This document shows positions 1 through 7,449 of a stretch of 10,457 bases of DNA, piece by piece; the stretch's first letter is position 1, and each line of letters starts with the position of its first letter. The notes under the pieces were generated by a model. It did not search any database and was not told where the DNA came from. It was given only the letters and a program-made list of their open reading frames with translations. A program made the translations under genes and the position numbers. Origin of the DNA: Bacteroidia bacterium (lineage in GTDB: Bacteria; Bacteroidota; Bacteroidia; Bacteroidales; CAJPTX01); contig CAJPTS010000043.1 in assembly GCA_905373625.1 (NCBI GenBank), positions 1 through 10,457 on the forward strand, in the 5' to 3' direction.

Positions 1-996
1 CGCTCAGAATATTATTTCTACTGGGATGCCATGATGCTCATCACGAAAACGCAAGAAAAGAGTTTCGATGATGCACGTGCATACTTGGCTACACTAAGAG
101 AGTTCCAACCTACCTGTCCGTCTTATGCCCTCCCGATGGTTTATGAAGCGTATGAGATCTTTTTTACAGGAGTTGGGCTGTATGACAGCGCTTTATACTA
201 CATTCAGCGCAATCGGGAGCTTGCGATAAAAGATAACGACATTATCAATTCGATTGAAGCTATCTCTGCCCGTGCTGCGGTATTTATGGCTATGAAGCAA
301 TACGATAGTGCGGCACGCCTCTATGAGCAGTACATTACCATGTGTGACTCGGCAGAGATTGACAGTGATCGTCAGTTGTTAGACGAATTCCGTTCCCTTT
401 CGCAGGAACATGACCAAGAGAGTACGCAAAATAAATTCCGTACACGTTTACTTCTGGTGTTCGACATAACGCTTTTGGCACTCATCTTCGTCTTGTTGCT
501 TTTTGTGCACGCACGGCGACTGCGCAAAAGACATCGGATTCTGTATGAAATCATTCAGAGTAGTTTAATCCGCCAAGAGATCCTTCCCCCTACGCCCACG
601 CCCGTGCAAAATAAATCGCATACCGAAGACGCTGCCCCCGATGGCGAATTATATCAGCGTCTCCGCACGCTTATGATGGAGAAAAGACCCTATTCTAATC
701 CACGACTGGATGACGGGATGCTCGCCGAGATGTTGGCGACCAATCGGAATACTCTTGCTGAGATTATAAAAGCCTATGCGAATGGGGTTACGATCGGAGA
801 GTACATAGAGCATTGCCGTGTGAAATACGCAGCAGAGCTCATCGCCTCCTTTCCGCGTTCACAACTCACCGATGTGGAACTGGTGGCAGGCTTTACCTCT
901 CGTGCCGATTTTAATCAAGCTTTCCGCCAGTATTTTGGCATGTCGCCCGCCGAATATCGTAATATTGCTATAGAATACAAGCCCAATTTAAGGTAG
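1..996 (+). CDS. TPR-like / membrane / AraC-type HTH regulator (5' end missing)
   Basis: This is probably a membrane-anchored transcriptional regulator. The frame is open from base 1 and its first codons (RSEYYFYWDAMM) read as part of a helix, so the gene most likely starts before the window; the ATG at 31 is only the first visible Met. In the 331 visible codons, residues 1-120 are helical with TPR-like pairs, for example the YDSALYYIQRNRELA and YDSAARLYEQYI stretches. One hydrophobic helix lies at about 149-170 (LLLVFDITLLALIFVLLLFV) and is followed by the basic stretch ARRLRKRHR, which suggests the C-terminal part is cytoplasmic. After a Pro-rich linker, residues 217-320 form an AraC-type DNA-binding domain, with the second HTH seen as LTDVELVAGFTSRADFNQAF and the closing FGMSPAEYR. 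Known family members in Bacteroidales sense something with the TPR part outside the membrane and bind DNA inside. The target and signal cannot be told here. The fold assignment is firm and the role is inferred. Confidence 0.85.
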   Translation, partial: RSEYYFYWDAMMLITKTQEKSFDDARAYLATLREFQPTCPSYALPMVYEAYEIFFTGVGLYDSALYYIQRNRELAIKDNDIINSIEAISARAAVFMAMKQYDSAARLYEQYITMCDSAEIDSDRQLLDEFRSLSQEHDQESTQNKFRTRLLLVFDITLLALIFVLLLFVHARRLRKRHRILYEIIQSSLIRQEILPPTPTPVQNKSHTEDAAPDGELYQRLRTLMMEKRPYSNPRLDDGMLAEMLATNRNTLAEIIKAYANGVTIGEYIEHCRVKYAAELIASFPRSQLTDVELVAGFTSRADFNQAFRQYFGMSPAEYRNIAIEYKPNLR

Positions 997-1041
997 TTGT
1001 AATTCCCCAGAGCTTCTGTTCCGCGCACTTTGTTTTACCCG

Positions 1042-3465
1042 TTAAAACCCTGCCGCAAGACAGAACCCGATCCCGAAGTTCTGTTTATATTGTATCGGCG
1101 TGTAAGGGTGGAGACGGTAGACAGCTAATATAGTGAACCGCGTGGGCAGTAGTCCTCCTGTTTGCAGATAACTAATGCCTAGCCCAGTTTCTACAAGCCC
1201 TTGAGATAGGGAAGGCACATCAAAGCCGTAAGAGGTGTAATCATGCAGTTGTTTCCCCCATGCAGCGTTGAGCATCGCCGCGAGTCCGAGGTGGAGCGTT
1301 TTCCCAATTGATAGGTCGCCCCACGGGATGGTGCTGTATAGAGCATGAAAATACCCATAAACGTCATTGTAGTACCTCTGGCTCTGCACCGTTGTAAAGC
1401 TGTTGCCATCTACAAAAATTTCATCCATCTTGCGCCCAATCCCGCGGTTGGAATACCCGTAGGCGAGAGGATATTGTCCTAAGATGATACCGCCGTTAAG
1501 CGAGGTTAGTAAGTGTCCGAAAGTGCTTTTATTCCAGTTCCCGTACAGCGTGAATTGTCCCTTTGCAAATTGTTTTGCCCAGCTGACCGTGTTTGCTCCG
1601 TACTCAAGCTGGAGTTGAATGCGAAAAGGCGCGGCACGAAATGGTAATAATCCGTTGTGAAAGTGCACATACTGCTCGTTATGTGCATAGGAAAATGTAA
1701 GGCGAGACAGGAGGAGGCTGTAAGGCGCTTCGAGTTGTTCGAGATACCCCCACGCGCTGTTATTTTGGTTATCTGTATAGGTGCACGAGATTTGTATGTG
1801 GCGTGGTATACGCAGAGTCATTTCAGCGCCATAACGCACCTCGCGATCCATCCGTCGGAGGTACACATTATTCAATGGAATAACGGATAGGGAACTAACA
1901 TATTGCAGCAGCTGAGTCTGTCCCACGGGGCGCAAGTCGTTGGTATAGTAGAGGTTCAAATCCAACCCATATTCGGGATTGAGATGAAGTAAAAGGTTGC
2001 CACCAAATTTGTGCCCCCTGTCGCGGAAACCGTAGGCATAGTATCCCCCAAGTCTGAAACGCTGCGCAAGCTTTTCGGAGGTCTCCACACCAATTCCCAA
2101 GCGTGTTCCCTCGTACTGGTTAAATCCTAAAATACGATCAAGTACAAACTGAATGTAGCCCACCTTTATACGTCCTGTAGCAAGTACTTCTATGAAGTTG
2201 AGGTAGCGATCAAAGTGATAATGCTCACCGATGCTGTCCACGATTTCATACGTTCGAGTCTCGGCGGCATTAAGAGGTTCTATTTGGTGGAGTTCTAGGA
2301 TACTGTCGCGTTCTCGCGCAGCGATTGGCTCGTAAGATAGGGCAATTCGGCGTGAGTGTTGTAGGGGTTTTATTTCCGTTGTTTTGATATCGCGCACCGA
2401 GGTGATAGATTCTATTTGTAGCCGACTGCTCTCATTACTCAAAGAAACGTAGTATTCGTCTGGAAACCAGCGTCCCGTGGCATTATCGGCTTTATAGCGG
2501 TGGTGCAGGAGATAGCTGAAAGGGAAGTCGTCGCGCCCATTTCCGTTTACCGAGATTTTCTCGAGCGCCAACTCTTTTCCACCGATAACCATAGAGCCCG
2601 TTAAAAGGTCTTCGCCCGTCTTACGTGGAGAGAAGTGTATTTGAAAAAGCGAATCTCCGCTGGGGGTTAAGATTGTATCTTGCAGATGATATCGATAACG
2701 GCGCAGCCCACGCGTGGAGTAGGGGTTGATGTATTCGTGACCGAGGAGAGTTACCTCTTCATTGTAGAAGGAGGTGGGTTGTATCATAGCGGCGAGGTAG
2801 GTGATACGCGGATTCTTTGTACCACTAGTATGTGTGGAGAGGAGTACGTCTACGGGAGGTTTGCCATGTGCATGGTCGTGTCGCGTTAGAGATTCGCTCA
2901 AGAAGATCAGGATTCGGTTCTCGGCGGAGTCGCCAAAACGTTCAAATTTAGGCATATCGGGGTCTTGTAGCGTGGTACTGTCCACGCGGTAGTTTGCACG
3001 CAGCTTGCTATAATCCAAGTACGTGTACTGGGTAAGGGTAGCTGGGTCATGTACCTCTTTGAGTTTAAGCGACCGCTCCAGTAGTACTACGGCGGGGTTT
3101 GCAGTGGGAGTGATGATAACCTGTTCGATGTGCTGATCCTCTCGTTGTAGCAGTAGGTTTTGTTTCTGCACCGTATCGTTCCACGTAATAGAGAAATTCC
3201 GCTTGCGGTAGCCTAAGTGCGAAACGGTCAGCGATGTGACGGGATACGAGGTCGTAATGGAGTAATATCCGTTTACATCTGCCAGTAGACCTTGCCCAGC
3301 ATTGCCAAATGCGACCACGGCAAAGGGGAGCACTTCTTTGGTCTTGTGATCTAGCACTTGTCCATGCAATCTGTACTGGGCGAATAGCGGTGAGGAGAAG
3401 AAAAGGGTGAGTAGTACGGTGGCAACGAATAGTCGCCAATTATTACTTTTCTTTCTTCGTAGCAT
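1042..3465 (-). CDS. DUF5686 / carboxypeptidase-regulatory-like outer-membrane protein
   Basis: This is a predicted outer-membrane protein of 807 residues. Residues 1-29 form a signal peptide: basic MLRRKK, a hydrophobic core, and SPLFA before Q30. Residues 31-108 match a carboxypeptidase-D regulatory-like beta-sandwich, with the features GQVLDHKTKEVLPFA, DVNGYYSI and VSHLGYRK. This domain commonly begins SusC-like and DUF5686 proteins in Bacteroidota. From about residue 120 onward the sequence has the DUF5686 pattern: a polar middle part with DYSKLRANYR and short GSMVIGG-type beta strands, then a C-terminal region of alternating strands rich in Tyr, Gly and Leu. It ends in GFCLAAGF with a terminal Phe, as expected for an outer-membrane barrel. 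It is the second gene of a minus-strand unit with msrB: its ATG lies 23 bases inside the msrB end, so translation may be coupled. No function is established for the family. The family call is from recognition and the barrel is inferred. Confidence 0.8.
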   Translation of the reverse strand: MLRRKKSNNWRLFVATVLLTLFFSSPLFAQYRLHGQVLDHKTKEVLPFAVVAFGNAGQGLLADVNGYYSITTSYPVTSLTVSHLGYRKRNFSITWNDTVQKQNLLLQREDQHIEQVIITPTANPAVVLLERSLKLKEVHDPATLTQYTYLDYSKLRANYRVDSTTLQDPDMPKFERFGDSAENRILIFLSESLTRHDHAHGKPPVDVLLSTHTSGTKNPRITYLAAMIQPTSFYNEEVTLLGHEYINPYSTRGLRRYRYHLQDTILTPSGDSLFQIHFSPRKTGEDLLTGSMVIGGKELALEKISVNGNGRDDFPFSYLLHHRYKADNATGRWFPDEYYVSLSNESSRLQIESITSVRDIKTTEIKPLQHSRRIALSYEPIAARERDSILELHQIEPLNAAETRTYEIVDSIGEHYHFDRYLNFIEVLATGRIKVGYIQFVLDRILGFNQYEGTRLGIGVETSEKLAQRFRLGGYYAYGFRDRGHKFGGNLLLHLNPEYGLDLNLYYTNDLRPVGQTQLLQYVSSLSVIPLNNVYLRRMDREVRYGAEMTLRIPRHIQISCTYTDNQNNSAWGYLEQLEAPYSLLLSRLTFSYAHNEQYVHFHNGLLPFRAAPFRIQLQLEYGANTVSWAKQFAKGQFTLYGNWNKSTFGHLLTSLNGGIILGQYPLAYGYSNRGIGRKMDEIFVDGNSFTTVQSQRYYNDVYGYFHALYSTIPWGDLSIGKTLHLGLAAMLNAAWGKQLHDYTSYGFDVPSLSQGLVETGLGISYLQTGGLLPTRFTILAVYRLHPYTPIQYKQNFGIGFCLAAGF

Positions 3466-3910
3466 GGAAATCTAGTGAGGCTGAGTTAATACAGTAGCGG
3501 TTTCCTGTAGCCGTAGGTCCGTCGGGGAATATGTGCCCTAGGTGTGCATTGCAGTGTGCGCAACGTACTTCTATGCGGTGCATACCTAGTGTAAAGTCAT
3601 CTACAAAGGAGACGTGCTCTCGTTCGGCGGGGGCATCAAAACTAGGCCAACCGCAGGGCGAATCAAACTTAGCCTCGGAGGTAAAAAGGAGAGCCCCGCA
3701 GACAATGCAGTGGTATGTCCCCTCGGCGCGATGTTGGTAATACTCACCCGTAAATGGGCGCTCTGTTGCTCCCTGTTGTGTTACGGAAACTTGCAGAGGT
3801 GTTAGCTCTGTCAAGCGCTTTTGTTTTTCTTCGTTATTCATTTTTCGCTGTTGCAGATTGGGTTGTAGGAGAATACAAGCCAATGGGAGTGCAAAAAGTA
3901 ATACGTTCAT
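3443..3910 (-). CDS. msrB: Peptide-methionine (R)-S-oxide reductase MsrB
   Basis: The enzyme reduces methionine-R-sulfoxide in oxidised proteins back to methionine, using thioredoxin. In the 155-residue reading, the four zinc cysteines are C68 and C71 (CIVC) and C117 and C120 (CAHC). The catalytic cysteine is C140 in RYCINSASLDF. The common resolving-type cysteine C86 precedes GWPSF, and the GHIFPDGP motif is present, so the enzyme looks intact. The start is uncertain. ATG at 3910 has GAGG directly before it and adds a hydrophobic leader (residues 4-15, LLFALPLACILL) that resembles a weak signal or lipoprotein sequence, although the N-terminus lacks a basic residue and the lipobox is imperfect (PLAC). 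The internal ATG at 3841 would give a cytoplasmic protein of 132 residues. It is the first gene of the minus-strand unit and its end overlaps the DUF5686 gene. I found no convincing promoter box for it. Confidence 0.95.
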   Translation of the reverse strand: MNVLLFALPLACILLQPNLQQRKMNNEEKQKRLTELTPLQVSVTQQGATERPFTGEYYQHRAEGTYHCIVCGALLFTSEAKFDSPCGWPSFDAPAEREHVSFVDDFTLGMHRIEVRCAHCNAHLGHIFPDGPTATGNRYCINSASLDFHATKKEK

Positions 3911-3962
3911 CCTCGCGTTTAGTGTTGTGCCAATTTAGGAAAAGTTCGTAAAACCAGACTTA

Positions 3963-3982
3963 AGGTATGAAATACGACAAGC
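3963..3982. repeat. Heptamer-like repeat copy upstream of hppA
   Basis: The sequence AGGTATGAAATACGACAAGC contains two imperfect 7-base units, AGGTATG and AAATACG. It closely matches 10427-10448, differing by two substitutions and a 2-base insertion. It lies in the msrB-hppA intergenic region. Its role is unknown. Confidence 0.5.
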
Positions 3983-4055
3983 TGTAAAAAGTTTCATATT
4001 GTGCTTGTAAGCGAGTTGTCAGCAACGCTAGAGAATACACGCGAAGTGATCATTT

Positions 4056-4083
4056 CGTCTTTCGTCTCTCGTCTTTTGTCTCT
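4056..4083. repeat. Four-copy 7-base tandem repeat (YGTCTYT)
   Basis: Four back-to-back units are seen: CGTCTTT, CGTCTCT, CGTCTTT, TGTCTCT. The array ends 8 bases before the -33 element of the hppA promoter. The same unit appears twice at 10370-10383 (CGTCTCT, CGCCTCT). This could be a slippage-prone tract or a member of a genome-wide intergenic repeat. Function is unknown. Confidence 0.75.
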
Positions 4084-4090
4084 ATTTTTG

Positions 4091-4121
4091 CTTGCATACA
4101 AACGAATTTTCAATAACTTTG
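4091..4121 (+). promoter_or_regulatory. Bacteroidota-type promoter for hppA
   Basis: The -7 box TAACTTTG at 4114-4121 matches the Bacteroidota consensus TAnnTTTG exactly. A -33 element CTTG at 4091-4094 stands 19 bases upstream, the usual spacing. Transcription would start near 4128, leaving an untranslated leader of about 60 bases before the hppA ATG at 4191. No strong Shine-Dalgarno sequence is seen; the bases before the start are A/T-rich, as is common in this phylum. Confidence 0.75.
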
Positions 4122-4190
4122 CGTATAGCAGCGTGTGAGGTGACAGGCGCGCTGTGTGGAGTGAGTAGTGAATAAACATACATATATGAG

Positions 4191-6410
4191 ATGCAAATAG
4201 CAGAACCTATTTTCTGGTTAGTGCCCGTGTCATCGGTGCTAGCCCTCTTATTTGCGTGGCTCTTCTTCCGCGGTATGATGCGAGCGGACGAGGGTACTCC
4301 ACGCATGAAAGAGATAGCGGCCTATGTCCGCCAAGGTGCAATGTCCTACTTGCGCCAGCAATACAAGATAGTCCTCATAGCCTTCCTTGTACTTGCCGTA
4401 TTCTTTGCCATACTCGCTTATGGTTTTCATGTACAAAACGAGTGGGTACCTTTTGCTTTTCTGACAGGTGGTATCTTCTCAGCTCTTGCTGGTTATATAG
4501 GCATGCGTACCGCTACGTACGCCTCGGCGCGTACCGCCAATGCAGCCCGTAAGTCCTTAAATCAGGGCTTGACCGTAGCATTCCGTTCAGGGGCGGTTAT
4601 GGGGTTGGTTGTAGTGGGGCTCGGCTTGTTAGATATCTCCATCTGGTACGTGCTGCTCAACCATTTCATGGAAGCTGCTTCGCAGACCGACAAGCTTATT
4701 GCAATCACCACGACGATGCTAACCTTTGGTATGGGGGCATCCACGCAAGCGCTCTTTGCACGTGTAGGTGGGGGGATTTATACCAAGGCTGCCGATGTGG
4801 GCGCAGACCTCGTTGGAAAGGTTGAGGCAGGAATCCCCGAAGACGACCCGCGTAACCCTGCCACCATTGCAGATAACGTAGGAGACAACGTAGGCGACGT
4901 AGCGGGTATGGGGGCAGACCTGTACGAGAGCTACTGCGGCTCTATACTGGCCACTGCGGCTCTTGGCGCTTCAGCCTTCGCGGCTCATGCTGACAGTACT
5001 ATGCAGTTCAAGGCAATTATTGCGCCTATGATTATCGCGGCCGTGGGCATACTTCTTTCTATCATAGGTATCTTTACCGTACGTACTAAGGAGAATGCTA
5101 CGATGCGCCAGTTACTTGGCACTCTGAACTTTGGTATTAACCTGAGTGCTATTCTCATTGCCATTGCAACCTTTGTTATTCTTTACTTCCTAGGCTTAGA
5201 GAACTGGCTTTATATCTCTTGTTCTGTAATAGTGGGGCTTGTTGTCGGGATCGTAATTGGAAAGTCCACCGAGTACTATACATCTCACTCCTACAAACCC
5301 ACGCAACGCGTAAGCGAGAGCGCGCAGATGGGACATGCCACGGTTATAATCTCGGGGACGGGCTTGGGTATGATTTCCACAGCCATCCCTGTAATAGCCG
5401 TAGTAGTGGGTATAACATTCTCTTATCTCTTTGCTTCGGGATTTGATTTTTCAAACTTCGGAATGGGGTTGTACGGTATAGGTATTGCCGCTGTAGGTAT
5501 GCTCTCCACACTGGGGATTACATTAGCTACCGATGCTTACGGACCAATTGCGGACAATGCGGGCGGTAATGCGGAGATGTCGGGGCTAGAACCAGAGGTT
5601 AGAAAGCGTACAGACGCCCTAGATGCACTGGGTAATACGACCGCTGCCACGGGAAAAGGCTTTGCAATAGGCTCTGCGGCGCTCACCGCCTTAGCATTAT
5701 TAGCATCCTACATCGAAGAAATTAAGATCGGCATGGTACGTTTGCTCGAGGCGGGCAAAGAGATTGCCACTTTACCTAATCTACACCTAGATCTAGAAAC
5801 CGTAAAGAATGCCACCATCCCCACGTTTATGGATTGGTTCTCGGTGAACCTTATGAACTACAAAGTACTAGTAGGAGTATTTATTGGTGCTATGTTGGCT
5901 TTCCTCTTTACGGGCTTAACTATGAACGCCGTAGGGCGCGCTGCACAGAAGATGGTGGAAGAAGTACGCCGCCAGTTCCGTGAAATAAAAGGCATTCTAG
6001 ACGGTAAGGGGACGCCAGATTATGTACGTTGTGTACAAATATCTACGGGGGCCGCTCAGCATGAGATGATTTTACCCTCCGCGCTCGCTATTCTAGTTCC
6101 GATACTCACGGGGATTATTTTTGGCGTGGCTGGTGTAATGGGTCTACTGATCGGTGGTCTGGGCGCAGGCTTTGTTTTGGCTGTATTTATGGCAAATGCA
6201 GGTGGCGCTTGGGACAATGCAAAGAAATACATCGAAGAAGGTCACTTCGGAGGTAAGGGTAGTGATGCTCACAAGGCCGCGGTTACAGGAGACACAGTAG
6301 GAGATCCTTTCAAAGATACGTCGGGACCGAGTCTTAACATCCTTATCAAGCTGATGAGCATGGTTTCGATTGTTATGGCAGGGCTTACCGTTGCCTTCAG
6401 TATACTGTAA
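4191..6410 (+). CDS. hppA: Membrane-bound, K+-dependent Na+(H+)-translocating pyrophosphatase
   Basis: The protein hydrolyses cytoplasmic pyrophosphate and uses the energy to pump cations out across the inner membrane. At 739 residues, with many hydrophobic segments (about 16 helices expected for the family), it is full length. The substrate site is intact: GGGIYTKAADVGADLVGKVE at 193-212, DDPRNPATIADNVGDNVGD at 218-236, DAYGPIADNAGGNAEM at 448-463, and the C-terminal NAGGAWDNAKKYIE plus GDTVGDPFKDTSGPSLN. A485 in GNTTAATGKG stands where K+-independent enzymes carry Lys, so K+ dependence is expected. E246 in ADLYES is the glutamate associated with Na+-pumping types. T92, F96 and D148 fit the residues I recall as marking the dual Na+,H+ class (see findings). 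ATG at 4191 is chosen because the N-terminus then begins just before the first helix, downstream of a good promoter. The gene stands alone and ends with a strong terminator. Confidence 0.97.
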   Translation: MQIAEPIFWLVPVSSVLALLFAWLFFRGMMRADEGTPRMKEIAAYVRQGAMSYLRQQYKIVLIAFLVLAVFFAILAYGFHVQNEWVPFAFLTGGIFSALAGYIGMRTATYASARTANAARKSLNQGLTVAFRSGAVMGLVVVGLGLLDISIWYVLLNHFMEAASQTDKLIAITTTMLTFGMGASTQALFARVGGGIYTKAADVGADLVGKVEAGIPEDDPRNPATIADNVGDNVGDVAGMGADLYESYCGSILATAALGASAFAAHADSTMQFKAIIAPMIIAAVGILLSIIGIFTVRTKENATMRQLLGTLNFGINLSAILIAIATFVILYFLGLENWLYISCSVIVGLVVGIVIGKSTEYYTSHSYKPTQRVSESAQMGHATVIISGTGLGMISTAIPVIAVVVGITFSYLFASGFDFSNFGMGLYGIGIAAVGMLSTLGITLATDAYGPIADNAGGNAEMSGLEPEVRKRTDALDALGNTTAATGKGFAIGSAALTALALLASYIEEIKIGMVRLLEAGKEIATLPNLHLDLETVKNATIPTFMDWFSVNLMNYKVLVGVFIGAMLAFLFTGLTMNAVGRAAQKMVEEVRRQFREIKGILDGKGTPDYVRCVQISTGAAQHEMILPSALAILVPILTGIIFGVAGVMGLLIGGLGAGFVLAVFMANAGGAWDNAKKYIEEGHFGGKGSDAHKAAVTGDTVGDPFKDTSGPSLNILIKLMSMVSIVMAGLTVAFSIL

Positions 6411-6430
6411 ACTGTTTGAAGCTCCGTATT

Positions 6431-6467
6431 ACGGGATGTCGTCAGAAGGCGGCGTCCCGTTTTTTTT
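6431..6467 (+). terminator. Rho-independent terminator after hppA
   Basis: A 13-pair stem is formed by 6431-6443 and 6448-6460, closing a four-base AGAA loop. Three of the pairs are G-U, which pair only in the + strand transcript. A run of eight T (6460-6467) follows. It begins 20 bases after the hppA stop codon, so hppA transcription most likely ends here and the next genes need their own promoter. Confidence 0.9.
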
Positions 6468-6492
6468 GCGCAAAGCGATTATGCGAAATTCA

Positions 6493-6500
6493 TAACTTTG
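6493..6500 (+). promoter_or_regulatory. Bacteroidota -7 box for the PASTA-T9SS-rluD unit
   Basis: TAACTTTG at 6493-6500 is an exact match to TAnnTTTG and is identical to the hppA box. The -33 side is less clear: the closest TTTG is 6465-6468, at the end of the terminator T-run, with a 24-base spacer that is longer than usual. Transcription would start near 6507, giving a short leader before the ATG at 6524. Confidence 0.6.
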
Positions 6501-6523
6501 CACATTCCATACAGACTCATAAG

Positions 6524-7438
6524 ATGGGCTTCAAAAATATTCTCGGTAAAATAGGTGGAGTCTTGCGCAGCATTTGGCGTGTGCCTTATGTTAGACATCC
6601 GTTGCTGGCCATAGTCCTTGTAGTTTTTTTAGTGTTTGCGGCATTCTACTCGTTAGGCATTCTAACGCGCCACGGCGACGAGTATTCTATCCCTGATTTA
6701 TGTGGTAAGCCCCTGACCGAGGCGTACAAAATTGCGGATAAGTATCATCTCAATCTTATACTCTTGGACTCTTCCTACGTGGTGACGAAACGTCCTGGTA
6801 CTGTTTTGCAGCAACAGCCAGCTGCGGGGCAAAAGGTGAAACGCGGACGACACGTCTTCTTATCTATCAATGCCTGCAACCCCATGATGGTGCAAGCGCC
6901 TAGCTTGGTAGGCGAGACCTTGCGTCAAGCACTCATTTTACTTGACCAAAGTGGCTTACAGTGCGGCCAACTCTCCTTCACACCAGATATAGCCCTAAAC
7001 AGTGTACTCAAACAGTCTTACGAAGGCGATGAACTATTACCTGGCGACAAGCTTCCCAAAGGGGCGCTCGTAGATCTTCTTTTAGGACAAGGCTTTGAAA
7101 ATAGTAGTCTCACTCCTCAGCCTAATGTAATTCAGATGACGCTTCAAGAAGCGCGTCGTGCTCTCGCAGCACGCTCACTAAACGTAGGACGTGTCATATT
7201 TGACGAGACGGTAAAAGACATGGCAGACACACTTTCTGCGCGTATCTATACCACGAATCCGCCCTTCCTTGGAAACCGCGAATTACCTCTAGGCTCGCGC
7301 ATCAATCTCTGGTTGACCATCAATGCCTCACGTATTGCGGCACAAGCCATACAGGAGCAATCAAATAATACACTACAAGATTCGTTAGATAAAGAGAATG
7401 AAAGCCAAGAAGTGGACGACGACTTCGAGGTCTTTTAA
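6524..7438 (+). CDS. Membrane-anchored protein with three PASTA domains
   Basis: PASTA domains bind cell-wall peptidoglycan fragments or act as spacers in wall-synthesis proteins. This 304-residue protein has a short cytoplasmic N-terminus, one membrane helix at about 26-46 (LLAIVLVVFLVFAAFYSLGI) and then three PASTA repeats: about 52-118 (SIPDLCGKPLTEAYKIADKY to VFLSIN), 121-189 (APSLVGETLRQALILL to VDLLLG) and 197-268 (NVIQMTLQEARRALAAR to LWLTIN). An acidic, probably disordered tail ends in VDDDFEVF. No kinase or transpeptidase domain is attached, unlike the Firmicute and actinobacterial proteins that made this domain known. ATG at 6524 is preferred: the frame also opens at ATG 6416, but that 36-codon extension would be encoded by the hppA terminator and the promoter. 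The next gene starts 11 bases after the stop, so they are probably co-transcribed. The domain call is firm; a role in wall synthesis or division is inferred. Confidence 0.88.
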   Translation: MGFKNILGKIGGVLRSIWRVPYVRHPLLAIVLVVFLVFAAFYSLGILTRHGDEYSIPDLCGKPLTEAYKIADKYHLNLILLDSSYVVTKRPGTVLQQQPAAGQKVKRGRHVFLSINACNPMMVQAPSLVGETLRQALILLDQSGLQCGQLSFTPDIALNSVLKQSYEGDELLPGDKLPKGALVDLLLGQGFENSSLTPQPNVIQMTLQEARRALAARSLNVGRVIFDETVKDMADTLSARIYTTNPPFLGNRELPLGSRINLWLTINASRIAAQAIQEQSNNTLQDSLDKENESQEVDDDFEVF

Positions 7439-7449
7439 CGCTTTATACG

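Noticed and set aside
1032..1048. Hairpin GTTTTA / TAAAAC between the convergent regulator and DUF5686 genes as a two-way terminator.
   Set aside because: Only six mostly A-T pairs with no adequate T-run on either side; too weak to call.
3065..3439. 124-codon open frame on the minus strand within the DUF5686 gene.
   Set aside because: It overlaps the signal peptide and N-terminal domain region of a well-supported gene in another frame and shows no recognisable protein features.
3930..3937. Reverse-strand TAAATTGG as a -7 box for msrB.
   Set aside because: One mismatch to TAnnTTTG and no TTG at the expected -33 distance.
4186..4188. ATG five bases before the hppA start as an alternative start.
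   Set aside because: It is out of frame with hppA.
4256..4552. 98-codon open frame on the plus strand within hppA.
   Set aside because: Shadow of the strongly conserved hppA frame, with low-complexity Cys/Arg-rich translation.
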